Assembly: GCA_004431415.1 (NCBI GenBank)
Contig: QPMI01000227.1
Span: 62,001 to 126,000 of the forward strand
DNA from: Cyanophora paradoxa
Lineage: Eukaryota > Glaucocystophyceae > Cyanophorales > Cyanophoraceae
Direction of reading: 5' to 3'
DNA length: 64,000 nt
The notes below the pieces were generated by a model. That model had not been told where the DNA came from and did not search any database. It was given only the letters and a program-made list of their open reading frames with translations. A program made the translations under genes and the position numbers. Shown here in pieces: positions 53,205 to 64,000 of the stretch; positions within the stretch are counted from its first letter, which is position 1, and every line of letters begins with the position of its first letter.

Positions 53205-55707
53205 ATGGAGTCGTTCTCGGGGCTGGTTGAGGAGCGCGTGGCGGCTGAGGTCCGTCCCCTGCCGACTCTCCCGTTTAGCAGCCGCGTGCTAACGGCGTCG
53301 ACGCCTCGCAGCTCCTCCGGCTCGGCTTCAGCACGCACGAGCTTGTTGTATCCGGAGTTAGCGCCGGTCTGCCGAATGCCGGCAGGGCCGTCCCTGTCTG
53401 TGATCCGGAGAACGTGATGCGGCTGATGCGCGGAGAGAACTTCATCGTGCAGCTAGCGGACTCGCGCAAGCGCGAGCAGCTTGAGATGAATGTAGTTCAA
53501 GTGGTTAAGGACACAGCGACGGGCGAGCGCAAGCGGCACGTCATCTCGGGCGTGCACGAGGTGTTGCAGGTGGCTGGAGTCATCGGGGACCTTGACCTCT
53601 GCGCCGAGTACGGCATACCGCCGCACATCGTCGAGACCCTGGACTCCACGTACCAGCTCGCTATAGCTGCTGGACTCGAAGCGTTAGCGCATGCCGGCAT
53701 CGAGCTCGACACGCACCACGTGCCCACAGAGCACGGCAACCCACATCTGAAGCATCCCAAGCGGCGGTGGGGCCCACTTCCAGCGGCTCTTCAGGCCTCG
53801 ACCGGTGTGATTTTCGCGTCATCCTTCCCAGCTCTGGATTCGATGGTGGAAGAGGTCTCGCGCTTCGTCGCTCACCGCCTGACGGAGTCGTCGAGGAAAG
53901 GCATCATTGAACGCTTGTCTGCATATTCGAAAACGCGCGCTGGATCCGAGCAACCGTCCGATGCGACGGCGCAGCTCGAGTCGTACTTGCAGTCTCTGAC
54001 GGTCGAGCCATCTGGGGATGAAGCGTCCATGCCCGGCTCTTACTCTTTCAACAGAAAGCTTCTTTTCCAGGTTCGCATAATTTGTTTTTCTCTTGGATTC
54101 TCTGTCCGAGAGCTTACGCCTCTTGCAGATCCTGGTCATGGCAAATGCACAGTTAGCAGAGCTGATTCATGCTCGCGGGTAGCCTTTTTGGTTCTTGTTC
54201 GGATCGTTCAAGCGCTGACATTAGGTACACGTGCAGGCCAAACACGCAGATCAATGCTGCCTGTGCATCGACTGCTCAGGCCATTGCTTTGGCTGAAGGT
54301 GAAGTGGGCCAGAGGGCTTGTCGTGTTCTCGTTGAATTTTTATATTCTTGTTCCAGATTGGATTCGTGTTGGACGGTGCGAGCGGGTTGTCGTAGTTTCC
54401 GGCGACAACGCAACATCGGACAACCTTCTCCGCTACATAGGGACTGGTGCTGCGCTGATTGCGCATATGACTGCACGCACTTCTCCTCACGAAGTGGTTC
54501 CAGGCTTCATGGCCCTTGGAGCTGCCTGCACACAGGCAGAAGTGGAGGCAGCCGCCCTTCCCTTCGATGCGCGGCGGTCGGGCATGGTCCTTGGAGCCGG
54601 TGCAGTTGGTCTCGTCATCGAAAGCGAAGTTGCAGCGCTACGGCGCGGCGCTCGGCCACTGTGCCGGCTGCTGGGAAGCCACATCGCCAATTCAGCATTT
54701 CATGCTTCACTTCTCGACGCAAAACACATCAGGTGCAACTGGACTCCCTTGCGTTACCTTGACTCCTGCTGACCGAGTTTTCAGCTCAGAACTTGACGTG
54801 TTCTTGACACGCATGGAACGCCGTCACGGCATTTCGCGATCCGACATCGCAGACAGGTGAATATATGATCTTCTCCTTTTTTTGCAGCATCCTTACGCAT
54901 TGTCACAGCTGCATATACATGAGCCATGAAACTTTTACATGCGCACGAGGTGGATGCGCCAAGGTGGAGATTGATGCTCTCCGCTCTGCCTTTCTGCGGT
55001 GTCCTGGTGGTATCTCCCGGATTACTATTGCCAACACCAAGGGCTTCACAGCGCACCCGATGGGTGTTGGGATTGAAGGTTGGCGCACCTCTGTCTTTGT
55101 CGGCGTACCATCTTGTTTACAAAGCTGCAGATGCTGTTGCGGTCGAGTGCTTGCATCACAAACTTGTACCTCCCATCGCAAATTTTAAGCAATCGTAAGA
55201 ACGGTTTCCTTCTCATGGGCTTCGGGGTTGAACTTGATCTCGATCTCAGTGATCCTTGTCTTGGGGGAGACCTTAATCTTTCGCATGGAGGCCACCTGGA
55301 TGCACGCTTCTGCTTGCGGTTTGCAGCTGGTGTGTAGATTCCCTTCCTTCCGTTTTCGGGCTCATGCAACCTCCTTCAATGATCAATAACCGCCAGGATT
55401 TGGGTCTCACTTCGTATATCTTCTCTACGCGTCGTACTCTTCACCGTCGCCTTCTGCTCTTCGGGCCCTGGCCGTAAGCATGACTCATTCTCGTGGATGT
55501 AATTTTCTCAGTTTCTCGCAGATGGAATCGACTGCTCCCCAAGGGGCAGCTGCCCTCGCTGCTGAGCCCGACTCAGAGCCAGAGCACAAGAAGCACGTGC
55601 GACATCACCACAAGCCTCACCACTACGATTCACATCATTTCCATGAATCACATCTTAACCTTCAACCAAAAAGCTTCATTTCAACTCCAGGCCTGGCCCA
55701 GCCTTAG
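53205..55707 (+). CDS. beta-ketoacyl synthase domain protein (type I PKS/FAS-like)
   Basis: It starts [15 protein letters not shown]; an intron (about 53250-53311) joins it to [20 protein letters not shown]. Then come [60 protein letters not shown], and, after an intron, [19 protein letters not shown] with the catalytic Cys in [41 protein letters not shown]-type, [33 protein letters not shown] (catalytic His) and [20 protein letters not shown] follow. All three catalytic blocks of a KS are present apart from the usual GHT/GNI spelling. The block order resembles bacterial multidomain KS proteins rather than FabF. The 3' end is uncertain; a His-rich exon ends at 55707. No AT, ACP or KR domain is visible, so it looks like a stand-alone KS. 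Confidence 0.7.
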
Positions 55708-55756
55708 CTCCTCAACGTTGGTGTTTTCATTTAAGCTGCTCTTTACACTGTAGCTG

Positions 55757-55815
55757 TATCTCACCAGCAACATGGCTGTCGTTTCTGGAAAAGACAAGGT
55801 CGCAGCCATAGAAAA
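55757..55815 (-). pseudogene. fragment of the ASADH gene
   Basis: The plus strand (ggctgtcg, gaaaagac, aggtcgcagcc) matches 47843-47890 inside the ASADH exon for [13 protein letters not shown] at roughly 75 percent. Flanks do not match. Confidence 0.5.
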
Positions 55816-56500
55816 GCTCTGCTACAACAGAAATGCATGCATTCGACGTGCCACGAGATGTCAGCTGGCTGTTTCAATTCTTTGATCATGTAAATCTACT
55901 GCGGGCTGAGTAGGCAAATCGCCATTTAAACAGCTGCCGCAGTGCACCAAGTCCGAGATCGCTGAGAGAGTCGAAATCGAAAATATGAATAATATTCTCT
56001 ACTTCCGAGTTCAATTCTTTGATCATATAATCTTGTCAGCATGCGCAGATCGACGCTCGCGATCGCGATCGAGCTCTACAGAACGATACTATGATAACTA
56101 AGTACCTGTGATCATGATCATCATGGCATGATCATGATCATGAGCGTGTGCCCTCTGAACGCTCTAGATCTAGCCGCCTGAGCTATATATACATATATAG
56201 AGAACGAGTTTTTGTGCTGCATCAAATCTATCAAGTTATTAGCCAGTAGAACGTTTCAAACTGAACGGAGTTTGCGTCACGCCCCGCCCATTGTTAACTT
56301 CTTCCGCCAATGAAATTAGCCCAGCGCAAACTTGAGCTCGAACTTGGCCTCGTACACAGTGGCGTACACACGCGGCCACAACGGTCACAGTAACGGTCAG
56401 CAGGCCGGCTTGCTAGTCAGCTTCCCTCGGCTAGGCCGGACTAGCTAGCTTCCCGCCATCGCGCACGCCCGAGCGCGAGCATTCCTGCACGCCGCCGTGC
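55816..56500. other. intergenic with palindrome
   Basis: No gene seen. A perfect dyad of gatcatgatcat around catggc lies at about 56113-56143; tatatatacatatata at about 56185-56200. Confidence 0.5.
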
Positions 56501-58405
56501 ATGAAGCAGTCAAAGCGAAAGGAACCCAGCCTCTGGGATGACGGCTTCGACGAGGCCCGACGTCGGCACCGCTGGCACGGCAAGCGACCCGACAGCAGCA
56601 GCTCGTGGGCCGGCAAGGGCAACATGAAGCGTGTCAACAAGATCACTCAGCAGGCGCGCAAGGCGAAGGAGCCCAAGCTCCCTGACCTCGACATCCTCAA
56701 GGGCGAGCACCCCGCGGCAACGGTCCGCTGCCTGGACACCAGCGGCCGCGCCTACCACGTTCGCCTTGGCGACTTCGTCATCTGTTCAGTTAGCTCAGAC
56801 ACCCAGCTGTGTCCAGAACTCAGCGTCGTTCGCCCGAAGCCCTTCCATTTCCCGCGCCCAGGTGAAACGATTTTGGCGCGAGTCGAGGCGAGTTCCCAAC
56901 ACAGACGAAGGCGAAGCGCGGCGACTTCAACTACTCCGTCAACGGCGTCATCCTTCGGCGCTTCGTGCGCCCGGAGGACTCCGATGTGAAGGACTGCGGG
57001 CTCGGCAGCGTGATCATCAAGGCAGACGGGAGCAGGCAGCCGTGGCCATCGCAAACCACCTCATCTACTACTCGAACGTGACGGTCCGCCCGCCGCGCCC
57101 GCGCCCCGTTCCAGCGTCCGATGCCCGTGCGCGCAGGTTCACGCACCCGCGAAGGTGGTGGCCGCGGACGAGTACAAAGCCCTCAACACGCCGATCCCCA
57201 CATCTACGTCTGTAAGCAAATCATGACGTTCCCGGGCGACGGCTCCTTCCAGTTCGACGTCGCCCTCGCCTTCAACGCGAGGCTCAAGCGAGTGGCGAAG
57301 AAGAAGATGGCGTGCTTCCTCCGGCCGCTGTCGAGGCCGGAGGAGCGCGTGGAGGCGATTGGCTACCTTCAGGACGCCGCGCGAACGCCCTCAAGCGCCG
57401 GAAGACCGGACGCAGCTTGTCAACGTCAAGATCCCGGTGGCCGGGCCGGCAATGTTGGTCTGCGGCTCTTATGACTCGTTCGAAGTTCTTTTTCCTATCC
57501 TCTAACGGTGCGCATCGCAGGAGAACATCGTGGCGCAGGTCGCGCACGTCGCCACGCCCATCGACCCGAAGACGGGCCAGCCGATCCGGTTGACAAGCTG
57601 CCGGCGGCGAATCGCTTCGTTATCGAGCTTCCGGACCGCGAGACCGCTGCTGGTGGAAGCCGCTTCCTTTTTCCCGCTCGCTGTTCTTTTTCCGACCTCT
57701 TTGCAGCTGTTCTCGGTCCCTCCGGCGTGGCGCAAGCGTCCAAGCGCGTCTGCAAGCGGGACGCGGACGGGAAGGCGATCCGGAAGCACAGCGAGATGCA
57801 GACGTCACCGTCGAGAAGGCGTACGGCGGCTTAATCGTGCCGCGCCACACGGGCTCCCATGACGTCGTCCAGTTCGACGAGCGTGCGCCCGGCCGCCCTC
57901 GCCGCGCCGCTCGCTTACGAAGCTCTGCTCCTTGGGCGCGGCAGGTCCCGGTCGGATCGTGGCCACGAAGCGCTCGGGCAGGAAAGGTGGGCACGTCACG
58001 CTCGAGCTTCCGAGCTACGAGTACGGCCCGACGGCGAGCGCATCGCCAGCCTCGCGGGGCCCTCGCGGCTGTCCCGTGAAGCGCCCGCGCCGGTGCCGCG
58101 CCGGCGCCAACACCGTCGCCAAGGCGCCGCCTGTCCCGAAGCAGCCCCTTCAGAACCTGCCGCCGCCGCCCTGCCGGCCCCGCCGCCGCCCTGCCGGCCC
58201 CCGCCGTCGCCGCCCCGCGGCCCCGCCGCCGCCGCCCTGCCGGCCGCCGCCGCCGCCGCCCGCCGCCCGCCCCGCCGGTCGCCGCCCTGTCGGCCCTGCT
58301 GCTGCTGCCCACCGGCCGCTGCCGCCCTACCTGCCCCCGCCGCATCCGCCTCGGTCCCCAAGTGCGCCCCTCCCCTCGCCCCCGCTCGGCTACTTGCTCG
58401 CCTAA
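56501..58405 (+). CDS. unrecognised protein with Pro/Ala-rich C-terminus
   Basis: It starts MKQSKRKEPSLWDDGFDEAR and reads on to VNKITQQARKAKEPKLPDLD and AATVRCLDTSGRAYHVRLGD. Later exons: TKAKRGDFNYSVNGVILRRF then VRPEDSDVKDCGLGSVIIKA; QFDVALAFNARLKRVAKKKM; AGENIVAQVAHVATPIDPKT then GQPIRL; ANRFVIELPDRETA; GVAQASKRVCKRDADGKAI; VEKAYGGLIVPRHTGSHDVV. The C-terminus is a Pro/Ala/Arg tract made by (ccgccg) repeats at 58150-58340. I do not recognise the family. Several frames must be spliced together, with introns that differ from the GC-only type. It is convergent with the transposon-like gene, about 180 bp away. Confidence 0.4.
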
Positions 58406-58582
58406 TCCTGCAGCAGGAAGGATCGCGCGGCACAGCTCGCGGCCGCGGTGGCGGCGCGCAAGAGGGCAAAGTCGTGAAGCTGCTACTGAGAATCGCACTA
58501 TCTAGGTTACAAGGTGCGCTATGTCTGGTCCAAATCCATTTCGTCTATTTCCCCTCCGCTAGATCGTCTGCTAGAACCTCTG

Positions 58583-61500
58583 CTAGGGCCTATCATCGAA
58601 ATCGAGCATGTTGGCGCCCTCATCCTCCGCCTCCATCTCCTCCTCCGCCTCCTCCTCTGCCTCGGCGTCGTACTCGGCGGTCTCCTCCTCCTCCTCCTCC
58701 TCGTCCCGCTCTCCTCGGGCACTCGTCCTCCGGCACCGGATCCCCTCCTGCAGCTCAATATCCTCGTCGATCTCCTCCTCGTCCGCAGGCAGGGCACCGC
58801 TGCCACCTCCTCGCCCCCGGCGGCGCCGCCGCCGCCCCTTCGCCTGCATAGCCGCTGACCGGTGGGGACGGGCCGCAGGTCGGGGGATGAAGGGCCCATC
58901 TGGCCAGGCCTTGGCGGCGACGGGCGCGTCGTACTCGGCGTGGCAGCGTCCTTCCCGCCGGCGCTCGCCTCCGTCATGTTCCGCATCCACAGCGCCAGGC
59001 GCCGCCGCTGGTGCGTCATGATCTGCTTGAGCATGTCGAGGTCCTTGTTCCACCGCCACCGAGAGACGTGACGGTGTGTCGCAGGCGCCGAAGGAGGCCC
59101 ATGTAGGACTCGATGACCTCGCAGCTCCAACGGCCGGGCGCGTTCGTGTTGTCGACGCGCGCCAGAACGCGAGGTGCGCAAGCGTCGAGTGCATGTAGCG
59201 TGTGAAGATCTTCCATAACGGGAAGTGTGTCTCCATCAGGCCCTGGAGCTCGGCGACGGCCTCGATAACTTGCTGCCGCGCCTCCTCGTCGGGCTTCATG
59301 TTCCGCTCGTACTGGTAGATGATCTGGCGGAGCTGCCAAATCTCGTGCATGCCCCTCGTCTTCTCGCTCCAGCTCTCCTTACTGTCGCCGAAGCAGATGC
59401 TGAGAGGGTGTCGGGCGCCTCGGGGTCCTCCAGGATCTTCTTGGCGGTGTTGGCGGAGATCTTCTGGAAGAACTTGTAGGTGGCCCCGTTCTCGGTCTTC
59501 TCGAACTTGATGTTCCGCGCGTATTTATCGCGAAGATGACGCTGCAGGTCTTCGATGCGCTTCTGCTGGTCCTCGGAGGCACCACAGGCGAGGGCGAGGA
59601 AGAAGTAGACGAAGAACCCGGCCACCCAGCTCTTGATGCCGTGCAGGGCGTCGTCGAGCCGGACCTGAGGTGCGCGTTGGCGTCCGCTGAGGCGAGGTGT
59701 CGCGGGCTTCTCACCTCGACGGCAGCGACGGGCAGCATGCTGTTCGGGAGCGGCTGCAGGAGGGCGTTGGCGTCGTGCTCGGGGTGCGGATTCTCTGTTC
59801 GCTGGCTGGAGGGAGGCCGTCCCGATCCCGCGGCCCTGCTGCGCGCACGACTTCGACCGCCGAGCACTCGGACCTGCAGTAACGTGAGCCCCATGCCGAA
59901 TCTCAGCGCGTGTGACTCGGCGAACTGACCCGCGTCGGTGGACAGAATCGCAGTGCGGGCACAGGTCGAAGCCGAGGAGGACGCGGAGGAACTTGTAGTC
60001 GCCCGTCACCAAGAATTCGACCTCGACGGCTTGTCGTGCTCGTACCCGGGGATCAGGGTGAGCGGGTTCTCGTTCAGGTACTCGACCATGTCGGCGAGGG
60101 GCTTGATGCGTGGGCGCAGGTTCTCCTCGCTGTCGCTACCGCCGAAGAGCATTAGGGGCAGGAGGGCGTAGCAGCTCTGAACGCCCTTCAGCGGGTGGTA
60201 CGCCTGCGTCCCGTCCTCCTCGATGACGTAGTAGCCGTCGACGATTGCCACGATGCAGGTCATGCCGTCGGTCGTGGAGACGCTCTTCCCGCGGAACGCG
60301 ATCGTCCCGTCGCCCGCCAGGCGGACTCGAGGTCTGATCTTCTTCCCCCTGTGCTTGTGCAGCGGGACGAAAGCGCTGATGAGGGCCGACAGGGCGGGCG
60401 TCGGCGTGACAGCTCTGCGGGCGGCGGCGCTGCCGCCTCTCCGCCCGCCGCCGGCGCTGCCGCCTCTCCGCCCGCCGCCGGCGCTGCGCTCGACGGAGGC
60501 ACAAAGAGCTCGAGCATGACGCCCGGCTTGCCCTTGTTCTCCTCGTCGCCGACGCCCGCCGCTGTTTCGACGATCTGCACGATCTGCACCGCTCGGTGAG
60601 CCTCGTCCCTCACCCCGCCCGCGCGCGCGCGCCGCGCCTTCTCGAGGTCATCGTTGACCTTGCCCGTAGCTTCGTGATGCAGTGCTTCGACGGGAGGAAG
60701 GCTCGCAGCCCCACGAAGTGCTTCTTCAGGGCCTTCTTGAGGAGCTTCGTGAACTCAAAGTACGTCGCCTGCCCGGGTCGGTTTAGAACGGGATGGGGGG
60801 TTAAAACATTCGAGAAAGGGCGCACGTCCGAGATGCAGTGGCGGTCCTTCCACTCTAGAATCTCGCAGTCGGGGAAGGTGTCCCGCAGCTTCCTGCAGGC
60901 GATGCTCATCGCCTTCTTCACTTGCAGCTGACCCGATTTGCTCGTTTCCAGGGCTCGTTGGGCCTGCGGACGGTGGTTCAGAAAGGTGCTCTTCTCCAAC
61001 GATTTTGTAGCCTATTAAAGTACGATTCTCGGTAGCTCTTTTTATGTATAATAACGCGCACTGCGTGTGGCCGATGATGCTCACGAGGCGGCGTGCCTCC
61101 GCCTCCAGCGCCTCCCTCCTCTTCTGATAGGCGCCCTCCTCCTCTCCTTTGTTCCTGGGGCGCCCTGGATAAGCATGCATATGCCTGCGCGCGCGCCGCC
61201 CCGCCTTGTACCTCGCGAAGTTCTTTTTAAACATGGGGAGGCGGATCTGGATGTCCGGACTCGCAGCGTTTAGAATCGTCGAGAGCAGCATGCGGAGGAA
61301 CCGCGTGCGCCGCTGCCTGGACGTATCCGAGCATCCCTTCCCAGGGACCTGCCTAGCTATGCGCGAGATGGTCGCTGCACGCTGTGCCGAAGTCCGCGGG
61401 ACCTTGGCGCGCTTCGACTGGTGCTCCTCCCTAAGCTTCTTGTTCTCCGCCTCAAGCACTGCGATGCGCTCGTCGCGCGCTTTGAGCGTCGCCTTGCGGA

Positions 61501-62081
61501 CGATCCGCTCCTCAGGCGGCACATCTTCCTTGCCGCGAGCGCGTTTCGGGGCGGTGCCGGGGCCGGGGGCCGGCCGCGGCGCCGGGCTCGGCGCCTCATT
61601 AAGAACTGCATTCGTCTGCTCGCGGCCGGGCAGAGAGCATACACTCGTAAGCGCGGGCAAGTCAAGTCATGACATCGAATTTGAATGAGCGGCATACCAC
61701 GTCGGCGCCGAACGCGCGACGACCGCGCTGCTGCTGCTGCTCTGGGCTAATCTGAGGCGATTGCGGGCTCGCTGGAGCCGATGGCGACCCGGGTGGCGAA
61801 GCTGGAGGGCTCTGCAGGATGCACTGGAGGAACACAGCCACTGCGGTGGCCTCTTGAAGCGCCGCCGTGCAAGCTAAGCTATGCGGATACAATGGAGACG
61901 CAATGCCGCGCGCCTCCAGTTCCAGGTGGGCGTTTCGGCTGTGGGTGAGCACTGCGATGATCCGCATAAGCGCCTGGTACGCGACCGACGCGTCCGCCAT
62001 CTCTAAAACGACTGCTGCGGGCGCTGGAAACGTTTGGGGCGCGGGCTGGGCCGCGGGACGGGGCGCGATGGGTCGCTGCAT
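58583..62081 (-). CDS. putative transposable-element-type protein, uncharacterised
   Basis: The start is probably at 62081 (MQRPIAPRPAAQPAPQTFPA). Then VAYQALMRIIAVLTHSRNAH, an Ala/Pro/Gln linker, a basic leucine-zipper-like coil ARDERIAVLEAENKKLREEH, RIARQVPGKGCSDTSRQRRT then RFLRMLLSTILNAA, CALLYIKRATENRTLIGYK, AMSIACRKLRDTFPDCEILE then WKDRHCISDVRPFS, YFEFTKLLKKALKKHFVGLR, TTDGMTCIVAIVDGYYVIEE, ENPLTLIPGYEHDKPSRSN, VTGDYKFLRVLLGFDLCPHC, DDALHGIKSWVAGFFVYFFL, MHEIWQLRQIIYQYERNMKP, and a very acidic tail (Glu/Asp-rich) ending MLDFDDRP at 58583. The 'GDYKFLxxLLGxDLCPHC ... DxLH' arrangement resembles the catalytic region of large uncharacterised proteins of algal and protist transposons. The assignment is tentative. 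A 27-bp tandem duplication lies at about 60430-60484. Confidence 0.45.
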
Positions 62082-62438
62082 CGCGCGGGCGGGTTCAAAA
62101 CTCGGAAAAAAAGATCGCGTGTACCTCCCCTGCCATCTGCGGAAGCGGCAGCTCCGAGCGCCGCGAGCAAGCATACACATCCGCGACAGTTAGGCGCCGA
62201 AGAGCAGCAGGCGAGCCCAGCATGCGCGATAATGCGCAATTGCGATGCATAGCTACCTTAGGCGAAGCGGCTGGTCCACCCGCGCGGTCCTTGCCGGCCG
62301 CGATGCTCGCTCGTCGATATGGGTATGACGCGCTAAGCAAGGGGAGCATGCCCAGACTGGGTACGCAAACTGCTGAACGTCCAACTCCAGCTGAACGCCC
62401 TGCAGCTGGTGGGCCTGAAGCAGCCTCAAGCGTTAGCT

Positions 62439-63215
62439 ATGTCGCATCGACAGTGTAGCTATGTTAGCTGTGGAGCGAAGCATATGCCCGCTGACTACGT
62501 GTCCGAGGAGGAGGACCAGGAGGAGACCATCAACGCGCCGTGCAATCGCCCAATGACTTCGTCTGTCATCGAGATCAACAGCAGCGACTCGGAGAGCGAT
62601 GGACCAGCGGCAGCGCGCCGAGCGCAGGGCGCGCATGAAGGCGGACGAGGAGCGCGCGCTCGAGGAGGAGGATGAGATCAGGCGGCGCCACCAGGCAGCT
62701 TTGGAGGTCAACCTCGCAATAGAGCGCGACTCGGTGAGGCCATACAAGCTGGCCGAGCTCAAGCAGTTGCTGGAGTACGCGCGCGCGTGGATGCGCGAGC
62801 ACGAGCAGCTGTACGAGCAGTTCGAGGTCGCGCTGGCGCACAACAACCTCCTCGAGGCCATTAACCTGCGGTCGGAGATCCGCAAGCACCGCAGCACGGC
62901 GCGCTTCTGCGGGCAGGACCCCTCGGGCTCTACGAGGAGGCGGCCTTCAAGCCTCTCTATGACAACGTGACGGCCTTGCAGCGGCGGGCGGGGCAGATGG
63001 AGCATTTCGGCGACAATCTCTTCAAGTGCGCGGAGCACTTCCAGCGGGTGCGCATCCGGCAGCAGCAGGCGGCGGCGGCGGCGGCGGCGGAGGCGGCGGA
63101 GGCGGCGGCGGAGGCGGACGGGGCTGCTGCTGCTGCTCGGTGCAAGCGCCGCCGCCTGCGTCGCGGCGACGGCGTGCTCGTCTCGCGGCCGGACGATGCC
63201 GACGACGAAGCGTAG
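62439..63215 (+). CDS. uncharacterised coiled-coil protein
   Basis: The first frame from 62439 is acidic (YVSEEEDQEETINAPCN; SSVIEINSSDSESD). A second frame, from the ATG at 62599, reads RMKADEERALEEEDEIRRRH, IERDSVRPYKLAELKQLLEY and EQFEVALAHNNLLEAINLRS, then shifts frame, probably through a small intron near 62905-62921, to EEAAFKPLYDNVTALQRRAG, QMEHFGDNLFKCAEHFQRVR and an Ala/Glu run, ending at a TAG at 63213-63215. It is mostly charged alpha-helix. Family unknown. Together with the two preceding genes it may belong to one element. Confidence 0.45.
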
Positions 63216-63495
63216 CGCCGTTAGCCGCCCCCGCCCCGCCGTTAGCCGCCCCCGCCCCGCCGGCCCCCGCCCCCGCCCGCCGGCCCCCGCCCCCGCCCCG
63301 CCGGCCCCGCCCCCGCCCCGCCCGCCCCGCCCCCGCCCCGCCCCGCCCCGCCCCGCCCCGCCCCGCCCCGCCCCGCCCGCCCCGCCCCGCCCGCCCCGCC
63401 CCCGCCCCGCCCCGCCCCGCCCCGCCCGCCCCGCCCCGCCGGCCCCGCCCCCGCCCGCCGGCCCCGCCCCGCCCCGCCGGTCGCCGCCCTGCCGG
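63216..63495. repeat. (CCGCC)n / CCCCGCC GC-rich satellite
   Basis: About 270 bp of pure ccgccccgcc variants. The 30 bp before it (ggcgacggcgtgctcgtctc onward, 63165) are repeated after it at 63496-63525, so the array lies inside a direct duplication. Confidence 0.9.
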
Positions 63496-63540
63496 CGACG
63501 GCGTCCTCGTCTCGCGGCCGGACGATGTCTGCAGCTAGAG

Positions 63541-64000
63541 TCACCAGCTGCAGTCTGCACCTGGCTTGAATACGACAGATTTACTAGTTATTCTGCTATC
63601 GTGCGCGCACCGTGGCACCGTGGCACCGTGGCACTCAGTGACTACCGAGAGTGGCGGGCGGGCTGGCGGGGCGGGCTGACAGGGCGGGGCGCCTGGCGGG
63701 ACAGTCGGGGGCCTCCGGGACACTCTGGCAGTCCGGGGGCCTCGGGAGCCTATTTTCGCGCCATACAAGGCCTCCCCGACCCTGCAGCTGCATAGGAGGC
63801 CTTATATAGTGCTTTAAAAAGGTTCTCTAAGCTTTTTTCGATGTCTCCCAGCTCCTGGGGCGATGGGCCCAATTTGGAAGGGCCAAAAGTCAGCAGAAGA
63901 CTAGCTGTAACGTAGTGTATAGGCGTATGATGAGTCATATGGTATGACGGGTTAAATGGCCCATCGCGGGGCTTTGTGCAGGGCACTAAATAACGCCGTG
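63541..64000. other. right-edge region, no gene seen
   Basis: It contains three copies of ccgtggca near 63610-63630 and a few tandem gggcggg motifs. No supported exon; any gene would extend outside the window. Confidence 0.35.

Noticed and set aside
52589-53338. 249-codon minus-strand open frame between VPS9 and KS genes
   Set aside because: Overlaps both gene starts and the promoter spacer, low-complexity composition, no family pattern.

Overview
The window is nuclear DNA of a GC-rich, flagellated microbial eukaryote, probably an alga or related protist; the lineage cannot be fixed from the sequence. Genes are broken by many introns (often about 50 nt, GC-rich, with gtgcg-type 5' ends and several GC-AG introns), use the standard stop codons, and are separated by repeat-rich DNA. 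No operons, Shine-Dalgarno sites or bacterial gene layout are visible. Flagellar-type genes (TPR protein, SHIPPO/STPG repeat protein, CEP164-like WW protein) suggest a ciliated cell. All exon models are read by eye, so gene ends and some junctions are approximate.

Layout. 1-15.7 kb is gene-dense: TPR protein (-), STPG protein (+), SAM methyltransferase (-), RING/TRAF zinc-finger coiled-coil protein (+), a PH-like protein (+), a soluble inorganic pyrophosphatase fused in frame to a degenerate fructose-1,6-bisphosphatase (+), LRR protein (-), adaptin-binding p34/AAGAB (+), and a rhomboid-UBA protein (-). 15.7-18 kb is a repeat patch with a mosaic pseudogene and minisatellites. 18-24.4 kb holds PPIL2 (-), a copied pyrophosphatase exon and a CEP164-like WW protein (+). 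24.4-36.4 kb is accessory: a mitochondrial nad1 insertion, two 5'-truncated LINE copies, a hypothetical gene, a large PKD/REJ membrane protein (-) and an endogenous CRESS-DNA-virus-like capsid gene.

36.4-40.3 kb carries NSA2 (+), a CKS1-like gene (-) and dihydroneopterin aldolase folB (+). 40.3-44.3 kb is repeats, including a clean hAT-type MITE with an 8-bp target duplication. 44.3-55.7 kb is again gene-rich: OSBP-type lipid-transfer protein (-), aspartate-semialdehyde dehydrogenase (-), signal peptidase subunit SPC2 (+), VPS9-domain Rab GEF (-) and a beta-ketoacyl synthase (+). 56.5-63.2 kb is a trio of unrecognised genes, the central one resembling proteins of algal transposable elements.

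Functional links are loose, as expected for a eukaryotic chromosome: membrane traffic (AAGAB, VPS9 GEF, OSBP, SPC2), flagellum (TPR, STPG, CEP164-like), ribosome and RNA processing (NSA2, PPIL2), and primary metabolism (pyrophosphatase/FBPase, ASADH, FolB, KS). The most notable items are the pyrophosphatase-pseudo-FBPase fusion and a repeat family found directly behind the stop codons of several genes in the same relative orientation.
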